The position numbers were made by a program, and so were the translations under genes. 64,000 bases of DNA from Achatina immaculata (lineage: Eukaryota > Mollusca > Gastropoda > Stylommatophora > Achatinidae), in NCBI GenBank assembly GCA_009760885.1, contig CM019692.1, positions 55,728,964 to 55,792,963 on the forward strand, given 5' to 3'. The notes under the pieces were generated by a model. That model was not told where the DNA came from, did no database searches, and saw nothing but the letters and a program-made list of their open reading frames with translations. Below, piece after piece: positions 21,780-33,784 of this stretch. Within the stretch, counting starts at the first letter, position 1, and each line of letters starts with the position of its first letter.

Positions 21780-22885
21780 GCCCAGCACTGAAATAAACTT
21801 CAAATTGTTGGAGTTCACTGCTTCATACTCGTAAGTGTAACAAACAACGATACTTTGTTTTCTTCTTTTTTTTCGCATGTGTTCTCTGTCCTCTCAGATG
21901 TTAGCCTATATACATGGACTTGAATATTACGTGAAAATAACTTTATCCTTATAGCACTGACAACCGTACGGAATGCGTATTGTGGTGTGCCTAGCGCTGT
22001 AGACATACATGATCTGACCATTTCACAATTACCCTATCAAACATGTCCACGTAGGTTTACAGCCAGGTAGACTGGAACGGGCGAGCCATCAGCACAGAAT
22101 CTTCACCATAATATGAAGCATACGTTGTATTGTATCTCCTCCTATCTGCATCCCATCAACGTATTGTAGCAGTTATGCTATTACTTTTTTTAGAAGTCTG
22201 GTATCGGCTTTCCCCCAACAATGCCTTACCAGCACTCATATAATTATCATGGCGGCGGAGATGTAGCTTTCCAGAAGCTGGCTCAAGGCCACTAAGCTAA
22301 ATAATGGCTTTTGTCCTAAACACAACATAAGGAGGGGGGGGGGGAAGGAGGGAGGGGGATAGGAGAAAGTTTATGTTATATTCCTTAGGATAAAAAAAAC
22401 TGGCAAGTTTCTGGCATGAGAGATGAAGCAATGCACATTAAAGTTTTTTTTTTTAAAGTATAATTATATAGTGCCATCCATTAGTTCCTCTCGCTTATTA
22501 TGTTTCGTACAACGTAATGATGATACTGATTATACATCTAAAATTAATAAATACAATATTTAACAACACACTGTGTTGAAGAGTATCAATGGAGGGCCAT
22601 AGAAGAGTGGGGCAAAAAGAAAGTACTGATAAGTGAAATTATGACTGGCACAAGTAGGTCGCTTATGCCACTGGCTTCAGCCTGGACCTGAGACAATGTA
22701 AGCCTGCAGGGATGTCAAAAGGTAGTGGTGGAAATAATTTATGGGACATTTTACCAAATGTCTGAAAGTTAAATGATGCTCTACAGAGAATTCTTTGCAA
22801 CTTGTTTAACAGAAACAATCATTGAACTTCCATGACAAAAGATATGCTGACAGCATATAGAATATTTGTATTTATATTTAATTTT
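21780..22885. other. Unassigned ~1.1 kb
   Basis: Contains a poly-G/purine stretch at 22333-22375 and otherwise AT-rich sequence. No family motif recognised. Confidence 0.5.
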
Positions 22886-23250
22886 AAGAATACACTGGAA
22901 AGAACTTGTGGCAAACGAGGAAATTACCAAAACGAAAGGGCACTGAGAACGTTACTTAAGCGATAAAAAGACGAAGTTAAACTTGGCTGGGCCACATACT
23001 ACATATAGAAAAAAAAGACACACCTGTACAACCTTAACTTGAACACCTCCAGGGAAGGCAAACAGGGAAAGGTCATTCTGGACATGGGGACGCACAACAC
23101 AGGAATAACTAAAGGAAGTAATGCATTACACTCTACTGGGAGCACAGAAGACTGACAATGACAGGAGAAATAACAATGACTTCTCATGATGACTAGTAGA
23201 AATATGCCAGAGAAATAAAAACAGAAAGGCGAAACATGTAGTCCGCTTCT
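22886..23250 (+). mobile_element. LINE-I strongly decayed C-terminus
   Basis: Across three frames the plus strand retains LRIHWKELVANEEITKTKGH (about 22883-22942), then LGWATYYI in place of the usual LGHVLRI. A later W-W-RTTQ-LKEV segment and GAQK-DNDRR follow (about 23076-23175). The order matches LINE pol tails. Frameshifts and stops make it clearly dead. It is related in pattern to LINE-A but not a close copy. Confidence 0.5.
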
Positions 23251-23329
23251 GAGATGTAAGACATAGATCAACGTACACATGGAAAAAAATAATGATAGTT
23301 TGAAACAGTAACAAAGTTACTTCATGAGA

Positions 23330-24900
23330 CTGATTGACTGACTTATTGATCTTTATTTCAAAAGGGTTAAGAATTGGACACGCAGGCCCGTCTGACATTC
23401 TGCCCTTTATCATACATCTTTCACTCTATTCCAGACATTCTACAAATATGCTGTTCGTGTAACAAACATAATTAACATTGAAGCTGAGAGACATAAAATA
23501 AAATATACCATTTACGTTTCGCTCTTAAACATTCACTCAGTACAGAAGTAACTACATACACATATAAATGACTATCTACAAAATAAAAATTTCGAGACTA
23601 TTCAGAAAACAACTAATTGTATTCGGTGTCTGTAAGAGCAGTTTAAGATAACTTATAAGTTTTATAATTCATGGAGGCATGTAGTTGACATCAAATAGAT
23701 ATTGGAAAAGCTTGTAGTTGTAGGAAGGAGTAATTTTTTATACAGGATGGGAGGGTATTCCAAAGAGGAGCAGCAGAATAACTAAAGCTTTTCTTGTAAA
23801 CATCAAGTCTAGGTTTTGGAAGACATATGTTGTTCAAGCGTTGGCTGCACTTTGGACTAAATTTAAACATGTTCCATAGATAAGGCGGGCATGCTGTGAA
23901 AGAATTTGATGTACTAACTTGGCTTTGTTGAAGAGGAACCTGTTCTTAAGAGGCACTATTTTGATACGTTTGTGTTGATTAATTGTTTTTGCTTGATCTT
24001 CGTCACTAATAAGCTTTACTGCTCGCTTTTGGAGTGACCAAAGCCTCTTTGTATTTGACACTGAGCAACCACTCCAAACTGTTGAGCAATAGTCTAAATG
24101 TGTTTGTATATGAGATATGTAGTATGTCTTCCTAGTGTCTTGATCGATGAAGTGCTTAATTTTGGCTAACTTGTGTGATGAGTTTTGTTGGACATTGCAC
24201 ATGAGAGTTCCAGGTCAGATGTTGGTCAATAATAAGACCTAGTGTTTTGTGCTCGCTAACGTTTTCTATCTGTGATATTTCTGTACAGAGCAGAAGTGTT
24301 GTTTTTGTTGCGTTTTGTAGTTTCTGTCTTATTGTTATGAGCATTGATTTTGTTTTATCGGTGTTTATAATCATGCCATTATTTTTGCTCCATCTAATCC
24401 ATCTAATTAAATTGCATAACTCGACCTGAAGAGTTGATTCTAGATTAATACAATCGTAGTCACTGGTGTAGACTGTGCAATCATCGGCAAAAGGTCACAA
24501 GAAGAGTGTTTAAGATGACGTGGAAGATCACTGATATAGACAGCAAAGAGCAACAGGCCTAGAATAGAACCTTGCGGAACACCAGTGTCAACTGTAGCAG
24601 AATTTGATAGATAATTGTTGAAGAATACTACCTGTTGTCTGTCTGAAAAAAAACGATGCAATTAATTTTATTATGTCAGGTTGCAGTTCATAAGTCTTTA
24701 TTTTTCTTACAAGAATAGGGTGGTCAGTCATATCAAATGTCTTTCTGAAGTCGACAAAGATGGCACTACACAATCTGTCGTCATTTATGTTTACTAGCCA
24801 GTTTTCTGTCATTTTGGTAAGAGCTGTGTGGCAGGAATGGTTAGGTCTAAAGCCTGACTGACTGTCTATGAGTAAATTGTTCTCTTGCATGTGTCATAGA
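23330..24900 (-). mobile_element. LINE-F, CR1/L2-like reverse transcriptase remnant
   Basis: Minus-strand LINE of a different type from LINE-A to -E. Blocks are SQSGFRPNHSCHTAL and AIFVDFRKTFDMTDHPIL (RT, first Asp), then DTGVPQGSILGLLLFAVYISDLP. The DNA for FADDCTVYTSDYD follows in a shifted frame near 24470-24500. Then INTDKTKSMLI, NVSEHKTLGLIIDQHLTWN, and a YCSTVWSGCSVSNTKRL / LQKRAVKLI end. This VPQGSILGPLLF order is typical of CR1/L2/Rex-type LINEs. The 3' untranslated region includes a gcagaatgtcagacgggcc core and AATAAAG (about 23350). At least four frames are needed, so it is dead. Confidence 0.85.
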
Positions 24901-25149
24901 GTTATTTTGAGAGAGAAAGTTGGAGGGGGTGGGGTGGTGGTAGTGAAAAGGCATATGCATAAAAATAATAGGAAATGATAAACGATGATCAAGTAACAGG
25001 ATAAAGAATTGATAATTTATTGCTTGTATCCCAGTAAATCCTTCACGCGAGGCATTTATATTTTACATTATAATTTACTGGCTTTTGTGTATATTTATAT
25101 GCTGGGGCAAAGGCCATGTCCGTTTCGGCAATCATCGACCCATTGTCGA
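24901..25149. other. Unassigned spacer
   Basis: No recognised feature. Confidence 0.45.
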
Positions 25150-25430
25150 CATGCTAGCTTTGGGGTTGGTGAACCATAGCAGACCAAGACCCTGTACTAC
25201 TTCTCCGTTGATACTCCTAGTAACAGGCCTAACCTGACCAAGGGAACAGGTAATCAACACGGCCCCCATGGTGGTGGAGTCTCCTAAAGAAGCATCGCAC
25301 ATATGCTGCTTTGTAGCTTCAAATTAGGGACTGAAAAAAACATAGCCGCTGTAACCCGTTTCCAAGCCGACACAATGTTATGTCTCAACGTCTTCGGCTG
25401 TAAAGAACAAAGACTTGCAGTTCCAAAGAG
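25150..25430 (+). repeat. Repeat G copy 3
   Basis: Shares with copies 1, 2 and 4 aagaccctgtac, cccccatggtggtggagtc, agggactgaaaaa, gccgacacaatgttatgtct and acttgcagttccaaag. It runs directly into a long AAG-type tail. Confidence 0.82.
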
Positions 25431-25602
25431 ATAGAAGAAGAAGAAGAGGCGGAGGAGGAGGAGGAGGAGAAGAAGAAGAAGAAGGAAAGAAAGAAAAAAG
25501 AAAGAAAGAAGGAAAAGGAGAAGAAGAAGAAGAAGAAAGAAGAAGAAGAAGAAGAAGAAGAAAGAAGAAGAAGAAGGAGAAGAAGAAGAAGGAGAAGAAG
25601 AA
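25431..25602. repeat. (AAG)n/(GGA)n polypurine tract, tail of repeat G copy 3
   Basis: About 170 bp of almost pure purine on the plus strand, mainly gaagaa with gga interruptions. Long polypurine/polypyrimidine DNA can adopt triplex (H-DNA) structure. The Lys/Glu/Arg frame here (25415-25621) is a composition artefact. Confidence 0.9.
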
Positions 25603-25605
25603 CTA

Positions 25606-28197
25606 TTTCAGTTTGTTTTAAACCCGTACTGATTCAACGGTCACTGCTTATTGAGGACAAATGCATAGCTTGGCAAAGGATGTCCAGATTTCTGAATGTT
25701 GCCACTACGTCAACACTGTCCCTTTGATCGCAAAGAGATTATTCTATTCATTTATCAAAAGCAGACATATCTATCTTTCCCCTCTCTTAGACAGTCAGTT
25801 TGCTGTAATACATCACATTTTACAGTCAACTTACATCCAGCATAATACACCATCTAGAAATTCATTATTTAGAACTTCATTTTTCCATCAGAATTATAAA
25901 CCTGATTTAGAGTGTTTTAAGTGTACAGAGGAAAAGTCTAGAATATCAGTGACGATAATTTTCCATTTCTTAATTACGATGGAAGAAAACCACAGAAAAA
26001 AAACCACACACACACACAAACACACACACATGCACACACACACTATAAAAATATTGTTACCATATTTTTTCGCAATATTGATTTACGGTGTTTACTGTAT
26101 CTTTTTGTTTAACCGTAATGTTGTATATTTGCTTCGTGTGTCAGTAATTCTCCAATAACGATTCTATTTCAGGCTTTGAAAAAAGGCAGCCTTTGTTAAC
26201 ATGACATTCAACATAATTTATGATTATTCGTTTACTACAACAAATGCTGAAACAAAAACAGGTTCTGTGTTGGGATATTTTTTCAATTCCTAAAGTAAGA
26301 TTAAAGTGTAAAAAGACATAGTCTGTTCCTTCTGTTTGTTTCTCTATCTATTGTCTATCTCTTTCCTGCCTATCTTTCTCTGTCTGTCTAACTCTCTTTG
26401 TCTTTCCATCTTTCTTTCTGCACCCTCCTCTCTCTCTCTCACTCCCTCCCTCTCTCTCTCAAAAAGGCTGTACCATAACTCCGATGGATTCAAGCACTAC
26501 AATATTTGAAGAAGTGTTCCTGGTGTTTTGAGCCATGCCCATGTGATACCTATGCTTCGTAAGAGAAATGATGACTGCGGTAAAAGTGTTTCTGCTAATA
26601 AAGGTAGAATGAGGTGTATGGTTCAATTAAAAGAAACAGAAAGAGTAAGGAAAGTGGCCAGGAATAAGAATGACAGAAAGTAAGATGAGCTGTAAAGATG
26701 AAGAACATACAACAGTTCAATATTTCGGCAAAAAGCCTTTTTCATGAATTACAAACAAAAAAAAACAACACAAGAGATTAAAATACGAAAACTAGATGGA
26801 AAAACTAAACACTTAATTCTTTCTGTGTCCTCTTAGTAAGAAAGATCAGCATTCAGTGTCCCCAGATTTCACAAACAATATAACCTGCCTATCAGCCAAC
26901 GTCACGTGGCTTGAAACGTGACAAATTGTTCATCAGTAGCTAACATCAATCTACTAAGGTATTCCAGCAAGTAAAACTTGCTGGCTCTTCCACAATGATG
27001 ACCACAGAATGCTTGCCCCTGGAAAGCCGTATACGTCTTTGAATGATAAAGTTTTCAACTAAAAAGATGCAATATCCGAAACAGTTTTATCTGAAGTCGT
27101 ACTAACGCCCTGTATACAGCTTTTTACCAGCATTTGCTTAACATTGTCTCTTTATATCTCTATTTTCCACTTCAGTCAAGCCTAATATTTATTGAATGTT
27201 AATTGAATGACATACAAAAGCAGATTTTTTATGCTTCTTTTAAACATAGGCTTATATTTGGAGTCTTTTTTTTTAAATTTAAATTTGTATAACTTTGTCG
27301 TCTGTATTGAACTGCCCCGTGTTTTTTAAAGACTTTTTTTTAAACTGGGAAAACTCTTCAATTGTTGGTTGTGGAGATAGAATTAGACATACCTTTCTAT
27401 TCAACTCTTACTTCTTGTATATCTCGATGTATACCTTTGATCGTTCCTGTTGCAAATATAAGGTTCACAGTCTGTACACATTACCTTTGAGCATAACTAC
27501 AAATATTAATGCACGGCTATTAAATTGGCACATATAGGAGGAAAGCGGTTACAAAATGATGGGGTCCCGGTAGATCATGTAACATTAAACGCTTGCTAGA
27601 CAAACTTCCAGAGGGTACAAACACATTAAATTTTAATATGCACGCATTAACTTTCACCCGAAAACCGTTAAAAAAATAATAATCAGACATTCGATGAAAA
27701 CAGATTTAACACTTCCGGCGCCATTACATCAGACAGCAATTGACAAGAGTTAGTATGGTACATTTTCAGCGTATCTAAGTTTTTATACAGAAAATATTTA
27801 AAAAACCTAACACGACGCAGGTGTTTTGGAGAGAAATTAAATTGCCAGATCAGAGCCAAATTCCAAGTGCTTTTAGGGTATCGTAATTAAAGTGCGACAA
27901 CTGCATGGTACGATCACTTTATGATAAGGTATGCAAGTCATTGCATTTAAATTCAAGGCCATGACCACTCTTGGTATCTGGTACATCGATTCTGGACAGT
28001 AAAATCCCATATGGAAATGTGCAGTAAAGCTATTCCACTACAATTTATCCAGATACAAACCACCATACACACATATACCACACACACATATATACTAAAC
28101 ATGCACACACGTTTAATATATATGTAGTATGCTTATGTATATACACAGAAGACATACATATATATCCGCACCGTACATAAATTATAATATATATATA
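25606..28197. other. Unassigned ~2.6 kb without recognisable elements
   Basis: The longest frame (25661-26158, plus, 165 codons) has an ATG but passes through a (CA)n tract at 26003-26042 and shows no family motif. I see no gene here. A pyrimidine-rich stretch lies at 26320-26462. Possible unique host DNA. Confidence 0.45.
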
Positions 28198-28532
28198 CAT
28201 GGTCCACATAAAGTCCTTGAACATTTGTAAAACGTTTTATTACTGGTGTAATATAACACCAATCGTAACAATTGATACCTCATTTTGAAGAGAAAGTTTG
28301 ACAGTTTTTTTATTCCAAACTTTCGGGCCGCGTTCATTTCAATGGCTTGCCGCCAGATGGCGCTGAGTCGAATATGGCGGGGCTGTGAGATGAGAAATCT
28401 TCTAGGTCTTTCGCTTTGCCATGTGAACTCAGAATAAACTTTCAGACTTTAGATATCAGTTGTAAAGATAGGTCTTATATTACCCCAGTAATGCATTTTT
28501 TTTCAGTGTTCAGGGACTTTATGTACACCTTG
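28198..28532. mobile_element. Mariner/Tc1-type MITE
   Basis: 335-bp non-autonomous DNA transposon. The ends are inverted repeats of 26 bp (28198-28223 and 28507-28532) with four mismatches; both share acataaagtcc and tgaaca. TA dinucleotides flank both ends (28196-28197 and 28533-28534), the usual target duplication of Tc1/mariner elements. There is no transposase frame. The inner sequence has a ggtgt...acacc hairpin near 28237. Confidence 0.82.
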
Positions 28533-28534
28533 TA

Positions 28535-29210
28535 TATACACCAGCCGTCATAGTTCGCCGTATGAAAGATGCATAAAATACATAAACTCAAATAAACACT
28601 CTGATGACGGGTTTTTTAAAGCTCAACTTAGAACTACGTTTGATGGCTCTAAAAGAAAAGCAAGTCTTTCATATTTGCACAAGCTAATTAAATAAAGTGC
28701 TAATGACCATCTAATCCGCCTTTTGCTCAAGATTTTCATCAGAACGCTAATGGAGTGTTAAAGTACGTTGAACGGTCTTGAGACAAACATACATTCAAAC
28801 ACTTGGGTGCACTAATAAAAATCTCATGGAAAATATATCTGCAAGTCAAGAATAGAATATTCCCTTGCCAAATTAACTCTATGAAACAACGAGAAACACT
28901 TTGAGTAATGCATGTTTATCACTGGATGTCACAATACGAGTTCTAGGAAACACATCTTCGAGGCACCCTTTGCTATGAAAGAAAATAACGGACAATGAAC
29001 AGTCCAGTGCAGTAAAACGCTTTAAGTGACGAAGATGTGTTTTTTTTTCAAATGAATTTTTAAAAGTACCAAGGTCGGCTAAGATGAACAACAAGTAATG
29101 TTCTAACGAAAGTCAATGAAGAAAGGAATCTAAATAAATCCATAAGGAATCTAAATAAAGCCATAGCAAAATGACAATCAGTGTTCATTGGACATATATA
29201 CACGTATAAT
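28535..29210. other. Unassigned spacer
   Basis: AT-rich, no recognised feature. Two short gaatctaaataaa(t/g)cca repeats lie at about 29127 and 29148. Confidence 0.5.
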
Positions 29211-29212
29211 GA

Positions 29213-29432
29213 CAAAGGGACGACTCTAGAACATCATAACAACATGAAAGATAAATCGGAAGAAAGGCAGAAGAAGGCCATTGTGAGAAGATAATCGACA
29301 GTATGGCATGACAGAAAGCCACCAAATATCCTCATGGAAATCTGTAGACAAACGAGACAATAAATGGTAGAGCTTATAATGTCGGTGATGATGATGATGT
29401 GATGATGATGATGAGGATGATGATGATATCGC
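29213..29432 (+). mobile_element. LINE-C, strongly decayed 3' end (C4)
   Basis: The sequence aligns block by block with the LINE-C end: LEHHNNMKDKSEERQKKAIV in one frame, HDRKPPNILMEICR in another. Then atgtcggtgatgatgatgatg takes the place of gtcggcacggcacctgatgatg. It closes with (GAT)n (29391-29432), the LINE-C tail. Several frameshifts; an old copy. Confidence 0.6.
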
Positions 29433-29479
29433 GCAGGTACTTATATCAACTGTTGCTCTGAGATGTAGCTTAACTGAGA

Positions 29480-32068
29480 GATCTTACATGATCTTACATT
29501 CTTCCCGTGCCCTTAAACGTAGCTTGCCAAGTTTTCCTTTTTTTCGGCGAGCTTTTCAACCTGATCAAGGGATGTTATTCCTGCTAAACCGGCCTCTCTT
29601 AACAACGTCCTCTTTAGAGTTTCACGTGGTCGACCTCTTTTTATTTGACCTTTTGTATTCCACTTTATAGCTTGTGTTGGGATTCTCTGGTTGTTTCTTC
29701 TCAGCACATGACTGACATATGTCCATCTTCTTTCTCTGATCACCCATGAGACAGGTTGTTGTTTGCTCATCTGTCTTATCTCTGCGTTGTTTTTGTTTTA
29801 TTTTGTTCTACTTTATACCGAGTATTTTCCTGCGGCATTTATTTTCGAAAGAGTCTAACTTCTTGTCTATGTCTTTAGTTGTTTTCCAGCTTTCACATGC
29901 GTAAATGAGGGTGGATGTCAGACTTGAATTGAATAATCTTAACTTGGTTTTTGTGCTTATAACTTTTGAATGCCATGTGGTCTCGAGATTCTTGAAGGTC
30001 AATGGTGCTTTTGCAATACGAATTCTAACTTCCTATTTGTGTGTCACCATCCTGGTCTATGTAGCTGCCGAGATATGTAAATTGATTTACTTCTTCTACA
30101 GCTGTTCCTTCTGCGTATAATTTTCCTTTATGGTTAATCAGAAGTTTAATTATTTTTGTGTTTTTTCCTTGTTAATTTCAAGCCTTTTTACTAGCCATTG
30201 AAAACAGGATATCTGTTTTTTTTCTTGCATTGATTTGACATTGTCACTGATAAGAGTTATGTCATCTGCAAAATCAAGATCTTCCAGTTGTATCTCATGT
30301 ACCCAATCAATGCTCGTTTTACCTGTGCAGCATTTTTTCATTATGAAGTCTATGGCAATTCCAAAAAAGCAAGGGAATAATATACATCACTGTTTCACGC
30401 TTTTTAAATCTGGAACCATTCGCTCTTTCCTTCTTCTGTATTGACTACACAAAAATATCCATTGTAGAGGTCCCTAATGATGTAGATAATCTTAGATGAT
30501 ATTCCACATATTCTTAAAATTCTTCACAATGAATCTCTGTGTATGCTATCAAATGCCTTTTTAAAGTATATGAAGTTCAGGATTAACAGTCTTTGGTTTT
30601 CAATATGTTCTTCAAGTAATATTCTTAGAATAAAGATCTGGTCGAGACAGCTTCTCCCTTTTCAAAGTCTTGCTTGTTCTTCTCTCATTGCAGTATTCAC
30701 TTTATCTTGAATTCTATTCGGAATAACTTTGCAAAATACTTTTGACAAAATGATATTAAGGTTACTCCTCTCCAGTTACTGTAATCGCTAAGGTTGACTT
30801 TTAAAAGTATTTTAGCAATGATTCCTGTTTATCCATTTAGAAGGGACGTTTCCTTCTTTACAAACTTTATTAAACATTCTCTGTAGTTGGCTCATGTTGT
30901 CACTGTTAATAGCTTTTAACATTTCGGCTGTTATTTCATCTTCACCTGCAGCTTGTGGTGTTAGCCATCAGATTCACTGTTGTTTCAATTTCATGCAATG
31001 TAATTTCATCTAGGTTGACATTTAGTTCTGGGATATGTAAGTGAGTTTCAAAGTCTGTCAATTCGTTTGGGTGTGGTCGATTAAGTATTGCTTGGAAGTA
31101 TTCGGCCCATCTTTGCTTCTGGTCTTTACTTGATGCTAATAGGGTCCCAGTTTTGCTAAGGATTGGTCTTTCTTTGGATGCAATAGTACCTGTTAACCTC
31201 TTCTGTATTTTATATAGAGTTTTGCTGTCTTCAGTTTTTGCTGCCTTCTCTGCTTCTTTCGCCATATTGTCCATATATTCTCTTTTAACCTTCTAGCTGA
31301 ACTTTTTACTTTCTTGTCTATTTCTTTGTATGTTGCTTTTGCTAAATCCTTTCTCTACATTCAACGTGGCTAATTTCGCTGCTTGTCTTTCATGTATATA
31401 TTTCCATGTATTATCTGATATCCATGATTTTCTACTTGTTCTTGCTGCTGTGATTATGGTTATGTTGTAAGAATTCTATAATCCATATATATCCGTCTCT
31501 TCTACCTCACTGAGTGCAGTGAACTGTTTGGTAAGTTCAAGATTGAAATTACGCGTAGTATTTTAACCCTGTAGAATATGGCTGTTTATCTTTCTGAGTA
31601 TTGCTTTCTTGCTTTGGCTTTTTCAGTTTTGGTCTTATTTTCCCTATACACAGATCGTGATCACTGTTGACATCTGCACCTCTGTATGCTATTATATCTA
31701 TCAGAGATATTCTGAATTGCTTTCTAATACAAAAACGATTTATCTGATTTCTGGTTCTATCATCTGGAGATATCCATGTTGTATTATGTATCTCTTTGCG
31801 TTGTAATATTGTTCCTCCAATGACCATGTTAGACATAGTTCAATTAATTTTTCTCCATTCTGATTTACCGCATCAATCATTTCTTTCCCCGTTACTTTTT
31901 CGACGTTGGTGTCATCTTTTCTCACCTTGGTGCTGAAGTCTCCTATGACAATTAAGATGCCGTGTTTAGGGATTTTGTTAATGAGTTGCAGTTGGTGATA
32001 GAAATTGTCTTTTATTTCATCATCTGCATCGTTCGTGCGTCACAGCATTGTATGATTGTCATTCTTCC
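29480..32068 (-). mobile_element. Long LINE-B copy (B3), endonuclease plus RT, dead
   Basis: About 2.6 kb on the minus strand, in element order from 32068 down. First comes an AP-endonuclease-like segment: RMTIIQCCDAR near 32060, then ILIVIGDFSTKVRKDDT across frames near 31920-31970. DIIAYRGADVNSDHDL near 31650 corresponds to the SDH catalytic block. Next is a linker with RRPILSKTGTLL-type sequence (30942-31274). RT fragments and DLDFADDITLI (about 30270-30300) follow. The C-terminal RRWTYVSHVLRRN and GQIKRGRPRETLKR blocks lie at 29513-29770. The tail is an antisense aatgtaagatcatgtaagat. Many stops and shifts. The most complete view of LINE-B architecture together with B4. Confidence 0.88.
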
Positions 32069-33328
32069 GTAGAAATTCTTCCGCATAAACTCTTTCGTAT
32101 ACATTCTTCCGCTATTTAACTGAAAGAACACACATACAATAAAGCACTTAAACAAAGGTTCCCAAATTGTTTTAACAACGGCCCCTTTACCTTTCAAGCA
32201 ACGTTCCAGCTCGTCCACGACGTGTATCTCTCAGATGTTTTGGTAACCTCTGCATTCGTCTTTCCCGTATCGGCCCTTGAAACGTCTTAATGCACTTAGT
32301 AGGAGAAAACGAGAAGGAGGGATGGACGGACAGACAGACAGATAGACAGACAGGCAGACAGATAGATAATTAGATGGGCGAAGAACTAAAAGAAGATATG
32401 AACAGAAGATTAAGAGATGAATTGGGAAAGTAATACAGTAACAGCATATTCAAGAGATTTGGATGATTCATGAGATAACTGACTGAACTAGGCATATGCT
32501 GGATGAGTTATAAATGCCTGGTTGAATAAGTCATAAAATGGCTGATTGAGTGAAAAATAAGATGGCTGATGGAATGAGTCATGAAATGGCTGATTGAATA
32601 AATCATAAGATGACTTATTCAGTGACGACACTTAAAATATTAATCTTCGAAAATTTAAAAAAAAACAGGCAGAAATAACCGTCAATTTTTCTGAGCCTGG
32701 TAGAAACAATATTCACAGCAAACATCCGCGGACAAACACACGAGGGGAAAAAAAACAAAGCAAAACCCTGACAGAAAGTAGTCCGCTTACTCGCGCCACT
32801 GAAAGAAAAAACAAAGCAAACCCCTGACAGAAAGTAGTTCGCTTTCTCGCGCCACTGATCGAATACATCGTCATTCTCCTTGTTGAAAGAATGTTAAGTA
32901 AACTTCAGCCACAAGTGCTCAAGTCATTCGATGCTGCCGGATTATCGAACCCTCCCTGTACTCGAAATAGGGTCTGGATCTTATAACATCGGCTCCCCGG
33001 TGCAGGAAGGACCTAACTGCGGCCAGATGGTGCCGCTTTGGTTCTAGTTGCGGAATACCTCTGTGTAGCATCAGGAATCATGTATTCACGGTTAAATATT
33101 CATAAAATAGTGATTAGATATCTAAACATCATAGGAAAAACATGATTTTATTACAGCGGATGTGGAATTGATGTGAAGAACTCTTTCTGAAATACTGGGC
33201 AAGTGTGTGGAATACGAGACTAAAATACTTCGTAAATGAAGAGAAAGTTCCAAGGATGGAGCAAAAGCAAAAGTTGATATCTTCTTTATAACCAATGCTA
33301 CATAGACCATAGAGAATTAAATATGACT
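32069..33328. other. Spacer with two small tandem duplications
   Basis: At about 32497-32630, the words gctgattgaataa / agtcataaaatg recur at about 24-30 bp in 4-5 degenerate copies. At about 32749-32858, a ~55-bp unit (cctgacagaaagtagt...cgcgccactga) occurs twice. A GGAC/AGAC tract lies near 32325-32370. No gene. Confidence 0.6.
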
Positions 33329-33380
33329 GAACGGTTACATTGCAAAAGTAGGTGAAGGAAATGAAGATAGAAGAAGAATC

Positions 33381-33710
33381 ATGGGAAGAGAAGGAATCGG
33401 AGAAATAAATGAAAATGGAGAAAGACTGTGCAGTTTCTGTGAAGAAAACATGATGACCATCGGATGGACAATTTTCCAACACAAAAACATCCATAAGGTG
33501 ACTTGGAGGCCACCAGATAAAACCACAGAAAACCAAATCGATCACATACTAATAAACAACAAGTGGAAACGGTCACTACAAGATGTGCGAGCAAGGAAAG
33601 GAGCAGATGTAGGAAGTGATCACAACCTTCTGGTAGCAAAAATAAAACTAAAATTAAGGAAAGCCAAAATCGGAGAACACAGAAAGATACGTTTGATACA
33701 AGAAAACTGA
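33381..33710 (+). pseudogene. LINE-A endonuclease domain, C-terminal part
   Basis: 110 codons matching the end of the exonuclease/endonuclease/phosphatase fold of LINE pol proteins. The stretch ENQIDHILINNKWKRSLQDV carries the D-H strand, and GADVGSDHNLLVAKIKLKL carries the SDH catalytic pair that completes the active site. The N-terminal half with the catalytic Glu is missing through 5' truncation. In the element this domain nicks target DNA to prime reverse transcription. It ends at TGA (33708-33710) before the linker and RT, which open again at 33785. Confidence 0.8.
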
Positions 33711-33784
33711 AAGACCAGCAAACAAGAAATGAATTCTCAATAGTACTTAAGAACCGCTTCAGTGTCCTACAAGACGAAGCAAAA

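Noticed and set aside
21455..21878. 113-codon plus and 69-codon minus ORFs of Tyr-Leu-Ser-Ile and Arg-Gln-Thr-Asp repeats
   Set aside because: All frames are open through tetranucleotide repeats; this is a composition artefact.
25661..26158. 165-codon plus-strand ORF with an ATG
   Set aside because: It runs through a (CA)n tract that supplies a Thr-His repeat. It has no domain motif, no splice or promoter context I can defend, and its composition matches AT-rich background.
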